Below are positions 1 through 8,612 of a stretch of DNA of 64,000 bases, piece after piece. The translations under genes were made by a program, and so were the position numbers. The notes under the pieces are model-generated. The model was not told the origin of the DNA and searched no databases. It saw nothing but the letters and a program-made list of their open reading frames with translations. The first letter of the stretch is position 1; each line of letters opens with the position of its first letter. Location of the stretch: assembly GCF_001305595.1 (NCBI RefSeq), contig NZ_CP012404.1, forward strand, positions 62,001 through 126,000, written 5' to 3'. The stretch comes from Azospirillum thiophilum (GTDB lineage Bacteria > Pseudomonadota > Alphaproteobacteria > Azospirillales > Azospirillaceae).

Positions 1-2020
1 TGTAATCGTCCTGCAGCAGGCCGCCGACGTCACCCGATTCCGGCGTCCAGGCCCAATAGGTCCAGCTCATGCCCTGCTGGCCGGCGGCGATGTCGCTGGT
101 GCCGTCCAGGTTCCAGTCGCCGTTCATGTACTTGATCAGCGCGTTGCCCCAGCTCTGTTCGGCGCTGCTGGTCATGTGGCCGCCGAACTCGCCCAGCAGG
201 ACGGGGGCGATGTTGTTCTTGTAGATGTAGCCCCACATGCTGTCGTACTGGGCCGGCAGGTTGTTCGGGAAGTTCGCGTCCTGCAGCCAGGAGAAGTCGA
301 AGACGCTCTGGCCGTAGGCGTGCGGCGAATAGACCAGCTTGTTGGGCACGTCGAACTCGACCGGGTTGTCCTTCACGCCGGCCAGCGTGCTGCTCCACTC
401 CGTGCCCTCGACCAGCATCAGCCAGTCCTTGTTGACCGACTGGATGGCGTTGCCGATGCGCTCGGCCGCCGCGGCCCAGTCGGTGGCCTGGTTGCCGTCG
501 CCCCAGGTGGCGCTGACGCTCGGCTCGTTGTGCAGGTCGGCGCCGATCACCGCGTCGTTGCCGGCATAGCGCTTGGCCAGCGTCTGCCAATGGTCGATCA
601 CCGTCGATTCCGGGTTCTTGTCGGTGTACCACAGCCCGTGCTCGTTGGTGCCGGCGCCGCCGTCGTTGCGGTGGTGGTCGAGGATCACCTTCATCCCGGT
701 CTTGCCGGCATAGTCGATGACCTTGTCGTAGACCTCCAGCCGGGTCAGCCCCTTCAGGTCCGGATTCTTGGAATAGTCGATGCCGTTGGTGACGGCGTCG
801 CTCTCGAACATGTCGTCCGACCAGGTCAGGCGGATGACGTTGAAGCCCAGCTCCTTCATGCTGTCGACATGGTTCTGGTAGCTGTCGGCCCACAGGCCGG
901 AGGGCACATAGTTGTAGCCCTCGCCGCCGAACCAGTTCACGCCGGTCAGCCGGACATTGTTGCCGCTCTCGTCGACGATCTGGTTCCCTTCGGTGTGCAG
1001 GAAGCCGTTGATCGAGCCGCTGCTCTGGACCATGCCGGGATCGGACACGGTGATGTTGCCGACGGTGACGGCCGGGGTGCTGCCGCCGGTGGAGCCGCCG
1101 CTGGTGCCGCTGCCGGCATTGTCCGGCGTGCCGCCGGCGGGGGTGTCGGCGGGGGTGTCGGGCGTGCCGCCGCCGCTGTTGCCGGTCGAGGCATCGAAAT
1201 GGCCGGCATCCAGCCTGGCGGTCAGCGTGGCGTTCCAGTAGAGATCGGTGGTCGCGCCGATGTCGGTGCCGGTGTCGTCGCGGTGGACCGACATGGCGGC
1301 GTCGGTCGCCGCCACGCTCTTGCCGTCGACGGCGACGCTGTGGACATAGAGGTTGCGGTCGGCGCCGTCGACGATGGCGTCGTTGTCGTACTTCACCTGC
1401 ACCGAATGGGCGGCGCCCTGGGTCAGGCTGGTGGCGAAGCTGAAATCCTTGGCGTCGGTGCTGGTGGCGGTGCCTTCGCCGATCTGCTTGCCGTCGACCA
1501 GGACGGTGAAGTGCGCGCCCTCGCCGCCGGCCGCGTTGGCGGCGGCGTTCACGGTGATGACGTTCTGCGCGGTCCCGGCGGCCGGAGCGGCGGGCGCGGC
1601 CGGCGCGGCGGCGGGAGTGGTGGCCACGGCGTAATAGTCGGCCGGTGTGCCGAAGGTCAGCGCACCGTCCCACCACATGCCTTCCTGCCCGGCCTGGGTC
1701 GGCGCCGGGGCGGCATCGTCATGGCGTTCATAGATGGCGTCGGTCGGCACCAGCCTGTGGCCGTTCACCTCGATCGACTGGACATAGAGATCGCGGTTGG
1801 CGCTGTTCACCGTGTCATTGTCGAAGACGACCTGGATCCTGTGCGCCGTGTTCGCCGCGAGGTCGGCGGTGAAGCCGTAGGCCTTCGAGGTGGCGCTGTC
1901 CGCATCGGCCGTCCCGATCTCCTGCCCATCCACCAGCAGCTTGAAATTCGGCGCGACGCCGTCCTGGGACTGGCCGTAGGCGTTGACGACGATCCTGCTC
2001 GACATGGTGGTCGTGCTCAT
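1..2020 (-). CDS. GH5-family glycanase (cellulase-like) with two N-terminal carbohydrate-binding domains, 3' end outside window
   Basis: Continuous minus-strand frame of 673 codons from ATG 2018-2020 off the left edge. Residues about 8-120 and 148-265 are two copies of a Ca-dependent xylan-binding-like domain (CBM60/CBM36 type; IVVNA...LLVDGQEIG...QVVFDNDTVN, closing with WWDGAL or LYWNATL). A Gly/Thr/Pro/Ser-rich linker follows, about 270-335. From about 338 the frame is a GH5 barrel (NQIVDESGNNVRLTGVNWFG), with the acid/base Glu499 in LHNEPS and the nucleophile Glu611 in LLGEFGG. The predicted role is endo-hydrolysis of plant beta-glucans or xylan-like polymers. No signal peptide is visible, which is odd for such an enzyme, so a C-terminal or non-classical export signal beyond the edge is possible. 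The domain plan matches the beta-helix protein at 27874-30111. Family call is firm; exact substrate is unknown. Confidence 0.88.
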   Translation of the reverse strand, partial: MSTTTMSSRIVVNAYGQSQDGVAPNFKLLVDGQEIGTADADSATSKAYGFTADLAANTAHRIQVVFDNDTVNSANRDLYVQSIEVNGHRLVPTDAIYERHDDAAPAPTQAGQEGMWWDGALTFGTPADYYAVATTPAAAPAAPAAPAAGTAQNVITVNAAANAAGGEGAHFTVLVDGKQIGEGTATSTDAKDFSFATSLTQGAAHSVQVKYDNDAIVDGADRNLYVHSVAVDGKSVAATDAAMSVHRDDTGTDIGATTDLYWNATLTARLDAGHFDASTGNSGGGTPDTPADTPAGGTPDNAGSGTSGGSTGGSTPAVTVGNITVSDPGMVQSSGSINGFLHTEGNQIVDESGNNVRLTGVNWFGGEGYNYVPSGLWADSYQNHVDSMKELGFNVIRLTWSDDMFESDAVTNGIDYSKNPDLKGLTRLEVYDKVIDYAGKTGMKVILDHHRNDGGAGTNEHGLWYTDKNPESTVIDHWQTLAKRYAGNDAVIGADLHNEPSVSATWGDGNQATDWAAAAERIGNAIQSVNKDWLMLVEGTEWSSTLAGVKDNPVEFDVPNKLVYSPHAYGQSVFDFSWLQDANFPNNLPAQYDSMWGYIYKNNIAPVLLGEFGGHMTSSAEQSWGNALIKYMNGDWNLDGTSDIAAGQQGMSWTYWAWTPESGDVGGLLQDDY

Positions 2021-2572
2021 GACTTTGATCCTAATTTCGTTTCGTTGAAGCCATGCTGGGGTTCCAATGGTTAATGAAACCTTTCCAAATCCGGCTGGCT
2101 TTTCCCGAAGCTTGTGGCAAATTTGGCGCGGCGGATCACAGGGTCCGTCAAGGGGCGTGGATCGGGACGAGACACTATATCCCATCTTGGTCACAGGATT
2201 CGCCGAACTCTGTCCAGTCTTTCAATGAACGAAACAATCTTCACTTGCCTCTACTATCCATATAAAAGAAAACCATGAAAATATCAAAAGGGTTATTCTT
2301 AATGTACACCCCATGTCATCGGCAGATAGTTTCCAAAATACCGCTGAAAGCGACGGATTCATGCCAGAGATATTTGAAATTTCCGGGCCAAAACCGGGCA
2401 CATGTTCATCGATCGGTGTTACGCCGAAAGGGGGATGATTGGGCGGAATTTCCCCATATGCGCCCGCAAAAACGTTAAGACCGGCGATTGCCCCTTGCTC
2501 TCCAGCCCCCGATGAGACGCCATTCTTTACAGATTATATTCCTACTATACGGCCAGCAGAAACCCGGGAGGC
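2021..2572. other. Gene-free, relatively AT-rich intergenic stretch
   Basis: About 550 bp between the GH5 gene (reading left) and the end of the amino-acid ABC operon. It is visibly more AT-rich than its surroundings, especially 2220-2400. The short ORFs in it have no recognisable domain or good ribosome site. It must contain the promoter of the GH5 gene near 2021-2150. No regulatory motif could be assigned. Confidence 0.5.
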
Positions 2573-2592
2573 GGGGCGGGGACGCCCGCCCC
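2573..2592 (-). terminator. GC-rich hairpin after the amino-acid ABC operon
   Basis: Perfect 8-bp stem GGGGCGGG/CCCGCCCC with a GACG loop, just beyond the stop codon of the ATP-binding gene at 2602. The downstream T-run on the minus strand is poor, so termination efficiency is uncertain. Confidence 0.45.
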
Positions 2593-2601
2593 GTCCCGGC
2601 C

Positions 2602-3363
2602 TCAGCGCGCCTCCACCATGCCGATGAACTGCGCCAGCTCCGGCGTGCCCGGCCGGTCGAACAGCGCGGCCGGCGGCCCCTGCTCGATGATGCGGCCGCC
2701 ATGCATGAAGACCAGGCTGTCGCAGACCTCGCGGGCGAAGCGCATCTCGTGCGTCACCAGGATCAGCGTCATGCCCTCCTCGGCCAGCTTGCGGACGACC
2801 GACAGCACCTCGGCGACCAGCTCGGGATCGAGGGCCGAGGTGATCTCGTCGCACAACAGCACCTTGGGCGCCATCGCCAGCGACCGCGCGATGGCGACGC
2901 GCTGCTGCTGGCCGCCCGACAGCTGCGAGGGGTAGGCGTCGAACTTGTTGCCCAGCCCGACCTTGGCCAGCGCCGCTTCCGCCGCGGCGCGGGTGGCGGC
3001 CTTGTCCTGCTTCTTCACCACCTTCAGCGCCAGCATGACATTCTCGCCGGCGGTCAGGTGGGGGAACAGGTTGAACTGCTGGAACACCATGCCGACCTTC
3101 AGCCGCAGCGCCCGCAGGTCGATCTGGCCGGGGTCGACGCATTCGCCGTCCACCTCGATGACGCCGCCGTCGATGCGCTCCAGCCCGTTGATGCTGCGCA
3201 GCAGCGTGCTCTTGCCCGAGCCGCTGCGGCCGATCATGGCGACGACCTGTCCCTCCCCGACCGTCATGTCGACGCCCTTCAGCACCTCGACCGGGCCGAA
3301 GGACTTGCGGATGCCGGACAGCTTCACCAGGGGCCTGCCGGCAGGCTTCTTAGCGGGCGACAT
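2602..3363 (-). CDS. Polar amino-acid ABC transporter, ATP-binding protein
   Basis: 253-aa cytoplasmic ATPase that powers import of a polar amino acid or opine. Walker A is GRSGSGKST (residues 45-53), Q-loop VFQQFNLFPH, signature LSGGQQQR, Walker B KVLLCDE with the following ITSALDPE, and switch His in LVTHEM, all intact. Length and motifs fit the GlnQ/HisP/ArtP family. The start overlaps the end of the upstream permease gene by 14 bp. Operon order on this strand is binding protein, permease, permease, ATPase. The substrate cannot be read from the ATPase. Confidence 0.95.
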   Translation of the reverse strand: MSPAKKPAGRPLVKLSGIRKSFGPVEVLKGVDMTVGEGQVVAMIGRSGSGKSTLLRSINGLERIDGGVIEVDGECVDPGQIDLRALRLKVGMVFQQFNLFPHLTAGENVMLALKVVKKQDKAATRAAAEAALAKVGLGNKFDAYPSQLSGGQQQRVAIARSLAMAPKVLLCDEITSALDPELVAEVLSVVRKLAEEGMTLILVTHEMRFAREVCDSLVFMHGGRIIEQGPPAALFDRPGTPELAQFIGMVEAR

Positions 3364-4000
3364 TGAGTTTCCTTTCCAGCGCCTTGGCCGACAGCGACAG
3401 CGGGTAGCACAGGGCGAAATAGATCAGCCCGACCAGCCCGTAGACCAGGAAGGGCTGGAAGGTGGCGTTGGTGATCATGGTGCCCGCCTTGGTCACCTCG
3501 ACGAAGCCGATGATCGACGTCACCGCGGTCCCCTTCACCACCTGGACCGAGAATCCGACGGTCGGCGGCACGGCGATGCGCAGGGCCTGGGGCAGGATGA
3601 CGTGGCGCATCTGCTCGCCGAAATTCATCGCGAGGCTGGCCGAGGCCTCCCACTGGCCCTTCGGCACCGCCTCGACGCAGCCGCGCCAGATCTCGGCGAG
3701 ATAGGCGGCGGTGAACAGGGTCAGCGCGACCGCGGCCGAGGTCCAGGCCGAGGTCTCGATGCCGATCAGCGGCAAGGCGAAGAAGACGATGAACAGCTGC
3801 ATCAAGAGCGGGGTGCCCTGGAACAGCTCGATGAACAGCTTGGCTGCGACGCGCAGCGGCGGCAGCGGCGACACGCGGGCGACCAGCAGCAGCAGCCCGG
3901 CGATCCCGCCCGAGACGAAGGCGATCGCCGACAGCAGCACCGTCCAGCGCGCCGCCAGCAGCAGGTTGGACAGGATGTCCCACAGGGTGAACTCAAGCAC
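3350..4000 (-). CDS. Polar amino-acid ABC transporter permease (second)
   Basis: 216-aa inner-membrane permease of the HisM/GlnP family with about five hydrophobic segments. The cytoplasmic EAA loop that docks on the ATPase is seen as EAVPKGQWEASASLAMNFGE, about residues 110-130. It overlaps the upstream permease by 8 bp and the downstream ATPase by 14 bp, which indicates translational coupling. The two permeases are expected to form the heterodimeric channel of a four-component importer. Confidence 0.93.
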   Translation of the reverse strand: MLEFTLWDILSNLLLAARWTVLLSAIAFVSGGIAGLLLLVARVSPLPPLRVAAKLFIELFQGTPLLMQLFIVFFALPLIGIETSAWTSAAVALTLFTAAYLAEIWRGCVEAVPKGQWEASASLAMNFGEQMRHVILPQALRIAVPPTVGFSVQVVKGTAVTSIIGFVEVTKAGTMITNATFQPFLVYGLVGLIYFALCYPLSLSAKALERKLNVAR

Positions 4001-4667
4001 GCGACACCCCCTTGGCGAACATCCGCTCGCCGAGCCGGCTCAGGATCCAACGCAGGGCCACCGCCAGCAGCAGATACAGCGCGGTCGCCAGGAAATAGAC
4101 CTCGAAGGGCCGGAAGTTGCGGGACTGGATGAAGTTGGCGGCGAAGCTCAGCTCCTCCGCCGCGATCTGCGAGCAGACCGACGAGCCCAGCATGACGATC
4201 ACCACCTGGCTGGTCAGCGCCGGCCAGATCTTGCCCAGCGCCGGGCCCAGCACGACGTAGCGGAAGATCTGCGGCCCGGTCATGCCCAGGCTGGCCCCGG
4301 CCTCGATCTGGCCCTTGGGCGTCGCCTCGATGCCGGCGCGGATGATCTCGGTCGAATAGGCGCCGAGATTGATCACCATCGCCAGCACCGCCGCCTGCCA
4401 TTCGGCCAGCCGGATGCCGAGCGACGGCAGCCCGAAGAAGATGAAGAACAGCTGCACCAGGAAGGGGGTGTTGCGGATCAGCTCGACATAGGCGCCGACG
4501 ACCAGCGCCAGCGGCTTCACCGTGGACGTCCGCGCCGCCGCCCCGCCGATGCCGAGCGCGACGCCCAGCACCGTGCTGACGGCGGTGAGTACGACCGTGG
4601 TCGCCACCCCGTTCACCAGCACGGGCGTATAGTCCAACAGGGACGAGAAATCGAAACTATAGGCCAT
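3993..4667 (-). CDS. Polar amino-acid ABC transporter permease (first)
   Basis: 224-aa HisMQ-type permease. It has several transmembrane segments and the family motif IELIRNTPFLVQLFFIFFG near residue 65, followed by the EAA loop EATPKGQIEAGASLGMTG. Pairs with the adjacent permease. A 214-bp gap separates it from the upstream binding-protein gene and contains an inverted repetitive element that could lower transcription or translation of the membrane genes relative to the binding protein. Confidence 0.93.
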   Translation of the reverse strand: MAYSFDFSSLLDYTPVLVNGVATTVVLTAVSTVLGVALGIGGAAARTSTVKPLALVVGAYVELIRNTPFLVQLFFIFFGLPSLGIRLAEWQAAVLAMVINLGAYSTEIIRAGIEATPKGQIEAGASLGMTGPQIFRYVVLGPALGKIWPALTSQVVIVMLGSSVCSQIAAEELSFAANFIQSRNFRPFEVYFLATALYLLLAVALRWILSRLGERMFAKGVSRA

Positions 4668-4716
4668 GGGCGATGTCCGTCGGTGGTGTGCCCCCTCCCG
4701 CGATACCGGAATAATC

Positions 4717-4857
4717 CCCTCTCCCCCCCGGGGAGAGGGTTAGGGTGAGGGGGATGCATGGCGAGGATCTTCAAGCATAGCGCGCTGTCCGTTCCCCCCT
4801 GACTCGACCCGGTGCCTCCCCCTCACCCCGGCCCTCTCCCCGGGGAGGAGAGGGGGA
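4717..4857. repeat. Pair of inverted REP/BIME-like palindromic elements
   Basis: Two copies of a C/G-run palindrome (CCCTCTCCC...GGGGAGAGGG joined to TTAGGGTGAGGGG) lie at about 4717-4754 and 4818-4857 in opposite orientation, in the gap between the binding-protein gene and its permeases. The sequence type is the common intergenic REP/BIME class of Pseudomonadota. A likely effect is mRNA stabilisation of the upstream binding-protein cistron, which is inferred. Confidence 0.7.
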
Positions 4858-4881
4858 TTCTCGGGAGAGGGCAAATTTTCG

Positions 4882-5685
4882 TCACAGATCCTTGGGCAGC
4901 GGCGCGTGCAACCACTTCTTGGCGATGGCGTCCAGCGAGCCGTCGGTCTTCGCCTTGGCGATGATGGCGTTGACCTTTTCCAGCAGCGGCCCCTCGTTCT
5001 TGTTGAGGCCGACGAAGCAGGGCGAGTTCTTGATCAGGAACTTCATGATCGGCTGGCGCGGCGGGTTGCGCTCGAAGATGGCGGCGGCGACCACGTTGCC
5101 GGTCGCGACCAGCTGCACCTGCCCCGACAGGAAGGCGGAGATGGTGCCGTTGTTGTCCTCATAGCGGCGGACGGTCACCTTGTCCGACACGATCTTCGAC
5201 AGCTCGATGTCCTCGACCGAGCCGCGGGTGACGCCGACGGACTTGCCCTCCAGATCCTCGACCTTCTCGGCCTTGATGTCGTCGGGGCCGAAGACGCCGT
5301 TGAAGAAGGGGGCGTAGGCGGTGGTGAAATCGATGACCTTCTCGCGCTCGGCGTTCTTGCCCAGGCTGGAGATGACCAGATCGACCTTGCCGGTGGTCAG
5401 GTAGGGGATGCGGTTGGTGCTGCTGACCGGCACCAGCTCGACCTTGGCGCCCATTTCCTTGGCGATCAGCGCGGCGGTGTCGATGTCATAGCCGACCGGC
5501 TTCAAATCGGTGCCGACCGAGCCGAAGGGCGGGAAGTCCTGCGGAACGGCGACGCGCAGCACCTTCTCCTTGGCGATGCGCTCCAGCGCGTCGGCCTTCG
5601 CCGCCGTGGGGACGGTGGCGGACAGGCCCCCCGCCAGGACCGCCGAGGCAAGGCCGAGAACACCGAGAATCTTAGCAAACCGCAT
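4882..5685 (-). CDS. Polar amino-acid ABC transporter, periplasmic substrate-binding protein
   Basis: 267 aa. Residues 1-31 are a Sec signal peptide (hydrophobic core, cleavage likely after AAKA). The mature part is a family 3 solute-binding protein: VLRVAVPQDFPPFGSVG, then VGYDIDTAALIAKEMG, then YAPFFNGVFG and GKSVGVTRGSVED. It captures an amino-acid-like ligand in the periplasm for the downstream permeases. Divergently transcribed from the RpiR regulator, with a palindromic site in the shared promoter, so regulation by that protein is plausible. Confidence 0.93.
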   Translation of the reverse strand: MRFAKILGVLGLASAVLAGGLSATVPTAAKADALERIAKEKVLRVAVPQDFPPFGSVGTDLKPVGYDIDTAALIAKEMGAKVELVPVSSTNRIPYLTTGKVDLVISSLGKNAEREKVIDFTTAYAPFFNGVFGPDDIKAEKVEDLEGKSVGVTRGSVEDIELSKIVSDKVTVRRYEDNNGTISAFLSGQVQLVATGNVVAAAIFERNPPRQPIMKFLIKNSPCFVGLNKNEGPLLEKVNAIIAKAKTDGSLDAIAKKWLHAPLPKDL

Positions 5686-5782
5686 GGCACCTGATCTCCA
5701 AACCGAAGGACGATGGATCTCTCCACTTCAAACGGCGTGCCACTTCGGTCATACGAATCCGGCTGTGCGCCAAAGGGCGGAA

Positions 5783-5830
5783 ATGTTACGTTTATCCCAA
5801 CATGAGCAGCATCCGTTACAGATGTAACAT
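5783..5830. promoter_or_regulatory. Candidate RpiR operator in divergent promoter
   Basis: Perfect palindrome GTTACA-GA-TGTAAC at 5815-5828. An outer pair ATGTTAC (5783-5789) and GTAACAT (5824-5830) is also exactly inverted. It sits between the binding-protein gene and the RpiR gene, where an autoregulating repressor would bind. Assignment to RpiR is inferred from position. Confidence 0.55.
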
Positions 5831-5895
5831 AAAAACGGCCAGGACCAAGCTGCACCGATTTTGCGCAAATGCCGGCATTGCGAGGCGAACCGCCC

Positions 5896-6822
5896 ATGAA
5901 ACAGGCAATCAGATCATCCGCCACATCCTCTGCCGCATCCGCCGCCGCCGACCCGGCGGATCCGTCCCTGACCGCGCGCATCCGCGACCGCTACGGCGAC
6001 CTCAGCCGGATGGAGCGGCAGCTTGCCGACGTCATCCTGGCCTGTCCGGGCGAGCTGTCGGGCTATTCGGCGACCGAGCTGGCGGGCCGGGCCGGGGTGT
6101 CGAAGATGACGGTGTCGCGGCTGGTCCGCCGGCTCGGCTATGCCGGCTTCGAGGAGGCGCGTCTTGCCGCCCGGCACGGTGGCGACTGGGGCTCGCCTTT
6201 GTTCCTGCTGCCTCCCGGCGGTCCTCCGTCTGCCGAAGGCGGCATGCCGCCGGCAGCAGCCCTGCCGCCGCTGGAGGCCCATTTCCAGCGCAGTGCGGAG
6301 GCGCTTGCCGCCACCGCGCGCCAGACCGACCCGGCGCTGCTGGCCCAGGCGGCGCGGGCGCTTGCCGACGCCCGGCGGATCTGGGTCTGCGGCGCGCGCA
6401 ACAGCGCCTTCCTGGCCGGCTATGCCCGCTGGCAGTTCATCCAGGTGCGCGGCGAAGTCCATCAGCTGGCGGCGGTCGGCGAGACGATGGCGGAGACGCT
6501 GGCCGACCTCGGCCCCGGCGACCTGCTGGTGCTGGTCGGCATCCGCCGCCGCCCGCCGGCCATCGTCCGGCTGCTGCATGCGGTGCGGGAGCGCGGCATT
6601 CCGACCCTGCTGATCGCCGACAGCCACTCGGCATTGGAAGGCCCGGCGCCGCCGCTGACCTTCCGCTGCGAGACGCGCAGCCTCGCCGCGCTCGACACCC
6701 ATGTCGCGGCGATGGCGGTGATCCACGCGCTCGCCGCCGAGCTGATCCCGCTGACCGGCGAGGCCGGCCGCGCCCGCATCCGCGCCATCGAGGATCTGCA
6801 CGACCAGCTTGGGGAGCTGTGA
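5896..6822 (+). CDS. RpiR-family transcriptional regulator (HTH + SIS domains)
   Basis: 308 aa from ATG 5896, chosen because GAGG lies at a suitable distance upstream; an in-frame ATG at 5869 is possible. The N-terminal HTH_6 domain includes ELAGRAGVSKMTVSRLVRRLGY (about residues 55-77). The C-terminal SIS phosphosugar-binding domain begins near ADARRIWVCGARNSAFLAGY. Such proteins sense sugar phosphates or related metabolites and often act as local repressors. Divergent from the amino-acid importer genes, so that operon is the best target candidate. The effector is unknown. Confidence 0.9.
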   Translation: MKQAIRSSATSSAASAAADPADPSLTARIRDRYGDLSRMERQLADVILACPGELSGYSATELAGRAGVSKMTVSRLVRRLGYAGFEEARLAARHGGDWGSPLFLLPPGGPPSAEGGMPPAAALPPLEAHFQRSAEALAATARQTDPALLAQAARALADARRIWVCGARNSAFLAGYARWQFIQVRGEVHQLAAVGETMAETLADLGPGDLLVLVGIRRRPPAIVRLLHAVRERGIPTLLIADSHSALEGPAPPLTFRCETRSLAALDTHVAAMAVIHALAAELIPLTGEAGRARIRAIEDLHDQLGEL

Positions 6823-6922
6823 GATACCGTGATCCAGGATCGGCAGCAGGTCGATGGCGTGGGTGCGCCGGGTCCACGGCCGCCAGGAGAATGGCGGCAA
6901 GGAGTATTTCCGCCCCGATGAG

Positions 6923-7113
6923 CCGTATACACGGGGATGGGGCGCCTGTTCGGCATCCCGGTCAACGGCAAGCGGGGGCGGTTCGCCGAGAATGTCTTCT
7001 CCGGGTTTCGTGACGATCGCATCGGGGTCGTCTGGTCGGTCATCGACAAGGCGGCCGTCGCATCGCAGAGTCAGGAAAACGGTATCGCTTTTGGGAGCGG
7101 ACAGGCGACATGA
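6923..7113 (+). pseudogene. C-terminal remnant of a SnoaL-like ester cyclase
   Basis: Short frame encoding MGRLFGIPVNGKRGRFAEN, then VFSGFRDDRIGVVWSVIDKA, which is the C-terminal pattern of SnoaL-like polyketide/ester cyclases (GIPPTG...RDGKI...WSVID). A stop at 6920-6922 removes the N-terminal two thirds. The first ATG is at 6938, giving only 58 aa. Its stop overlaps the ATG of the following dioxygenase gene (ATGA at 7110-7113), so it may survive as a translated leader cistron. Confidence 0.55.
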
Positions 7114-7832
7114 CGACGATTCTGCGCAAGGTCGGCGACGCGGTGGCGGCGGACGGCTTCTCCTTCGTCGAGGCCGTCCCCATGCAGGCCCTGCTCGACG
7201 CGGCCGGCTTGCGGGATTGGGAGGGGTTCAGCGCCAGCTGGAACGATCTGGGCCTGGACAGCTACATGGCGGACGGCGGACGCTACCGCCGCCGGCGCCA
7301 TGCCGCCTTCGCGCTGTCCGCCGGGGGCATCCGGCGCAAGCCGCACCAGCCCCATTACCAGAGCCGGGACTACAACCCGCTGAACGGCGGCCTCGAACGC
7401 TGGTTCGAGCCGATCACGGAGGCGACCGGAACCCACCCCGCCCTGGAGGCGGTCCTGAAAACCTGTTTCGCCCTGTTCGATCCGCTCACCCCCGCCGGCA
7501 CGAGGCCGGAGGTCTGGCACACGGAAGTCCACCAGTTCCGGATCGAAGCCAGCGCCGGCGAGACCGGACGGCCCACCCCGGAAGGGATGCATCGCGACGG
7601 CGTCGACTGGGTCCTGGTCATGCTGGTCCGGCGCGAGAACGTCTCCAGCGGCACGACGAGCATCCATGATCTCGCCGGCCGGCCGCTGGGCAGCTTCACC
7701 CTGCGTCATCCGCTGGAATCGGCGGTCGTGGACGACGCCCGGGTGTTTCACGGCGTGACGCCGGTCGACCCCGTCGATCCGGCGCATCCGGCTTTCCGCG
7801 ACGTGCTGGTCGTGACGATGCGGCGTGCGTGA
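7110..7832 (+). CDS. 2-oxoglutarate/Fe(II)-dependent dioxygenase family protein (PF10014-like)
   Basis: 240 aa. Resembles the 2OG-Fe_Oxy_2 family, which includes L-isoleucine 4-hydroxylase. The metal site is seen as HRD in GMHRDGVDWVLVMLVRRENV and the distal His in ARVFHGVTPVDP. The conserved RRRRHAAF and PHYQSRDYNPLNGG segments are also present. Likely hydroxylates a free amino acid or a small metabolite in the cytoplasm. Start ATG 7110 overlaps the preceding remnant's stop. Substrate is not deducible. Confidence 0.85.
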   Translation: MTTILRKVGDAVAADGFSFVEAVPMQALLDAAGLRDWEGFSASWNDLGLDSYMADGGRYRRRRHAAFALSAGGIRRKPHQPHYQSRDYNPLNGGLERWFEPITEATGTHPALEAVLKTCFALFDPLTPAGTRPEVWHTEVHQFRIEASAGETGRPTPEGMHRDGVDWVLVMLVRRENVSSGTTSIHDLAGRPLGSFTLRHPLESAVVDDARVFHGVTPVDPVDPAHPAFRDVLVVTMRRA

Positions 7833-7891
7833 CGGCGCGCGGCTTATGGTTCAGAAATTGAGCGCGCTCCCGCCGTCATGCCGGACCGCCC

Positions 7892-8509
7892 TCATGCCAC
7901 CGCCGGGCTCCCGGCTTCCCGGGCCAGCGCCGCGGCCACGGACGGCCGCGCCGCGATCGCCCGGACATGGGCGGCGACGGCGGGCCAGCGGGCGAGGTCG
8001 ATGCCGAACCCCGGCATCCAGCCAAGCACGGTGAACAGATAGGCGTCCGCCACCGTGAAGCCGTCGCCCATCAGGTACGGCGTCCTCTCCAGCCTCGCCT
8101 CGATCCAGCCGAAGCGCGTGAACAGCCGGCTCTCGAACAGCTGCCGCACGGCGTCCGGCAGGGACTTGTTGAACAGCGGGGCCGAACCCGCATGGATCTC
8201 GCTGGCGATGACGTTGAGCCATTCCTGCAGGCGCACCCGCTCCAGCGTGCCGTTCGGCGGCGCCAGCCCTGCCTCCGGCCTCAGGTCGGCGAGATACTGG
8301 ACCAGTGCCGGGCCTTCCGTCAGCACCTCGCCGGTGTCGAGCCGCAGGGCCGCGACATAGCCCTTGGGATTGACCGCCAGGAAATCCCCGCCGTCCGACA
8401 TGCGCTTGCTGCAGTTGTCCACCCGCACCAGCTCGTAGGACAATCCCAGCTCCTGCAGGACGATGTGGGGCGAGAATGAACAGGTGCCGGGTGCGAAATA
8501 CAGCTTCAT
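7892..8509 (-). CDS. Glutathione S-transferase family protein
   Basis: 205 aa from ATG 8507-8509. The N-terminal thioredoxin-like domain has MKLYFAPGTCSFSPHIVLQE with the catalytic Cys of beta-class bacterial GSTs, the cis-Pro region GYVAALRLDTGEVLTEGPAL, and an all-helical C-terminal domain ending with DGFTVADAYLFTVLGW. Cytosolic conjugation or peroxide detoxification is expected. Divergent from a LysR regulator 100 bp away, the usual arrangement for a LysR-controlled target. Confidence 0.92.
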   Translation of the reverse strand: MKLYFAPGTCSFSPHIVLQELGLSYELVRVDNCSKRMSDGGDFLAVNPKGYVAALRLDTGEVLTEGPALVQYLADLRPEAGLAPPNGTLERVRLQEWLNVIASEIHAGSAPLFNKSLPDAVRQLFESRLFTRFGWIEARLERTPYLMGDGFTVADAYLFTVLGWMPGFGIDLARWPAVAAHVRAIAARPSVAAALAREAGSPAVA

Positions 8510-8588
8510 CGGGGACTCTCCGCCGCTCTGGGTGTCGCGGCGGAGAATGGCGGATCGCCGGGAAGAAGGAAAATCACTGCCAAAGAAA

Positions 8589-8612
8589 CATGGTATAAGT
8601 TTTCCTACTATG
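8589..8612. promoter_or_regulatory. Possible LysR-type box in GST/LysR divergent promoter
   Basis: Imperfect dyad CATGGTA-N10-TACTATG (6 of 7 positions matching between arms), overlapping the ATG of the LysR gene. Position suits autorepression. Weak on sequence alone. Confidence 0.35.

Noticed and set aside
30..1676. 548-codon frame within the GH5 gene
   Set aside because: Same strand but a different frame, Arg/His/Gln-rich with no homology; the GH5 frame has catalytic motifs and runs off the edge.
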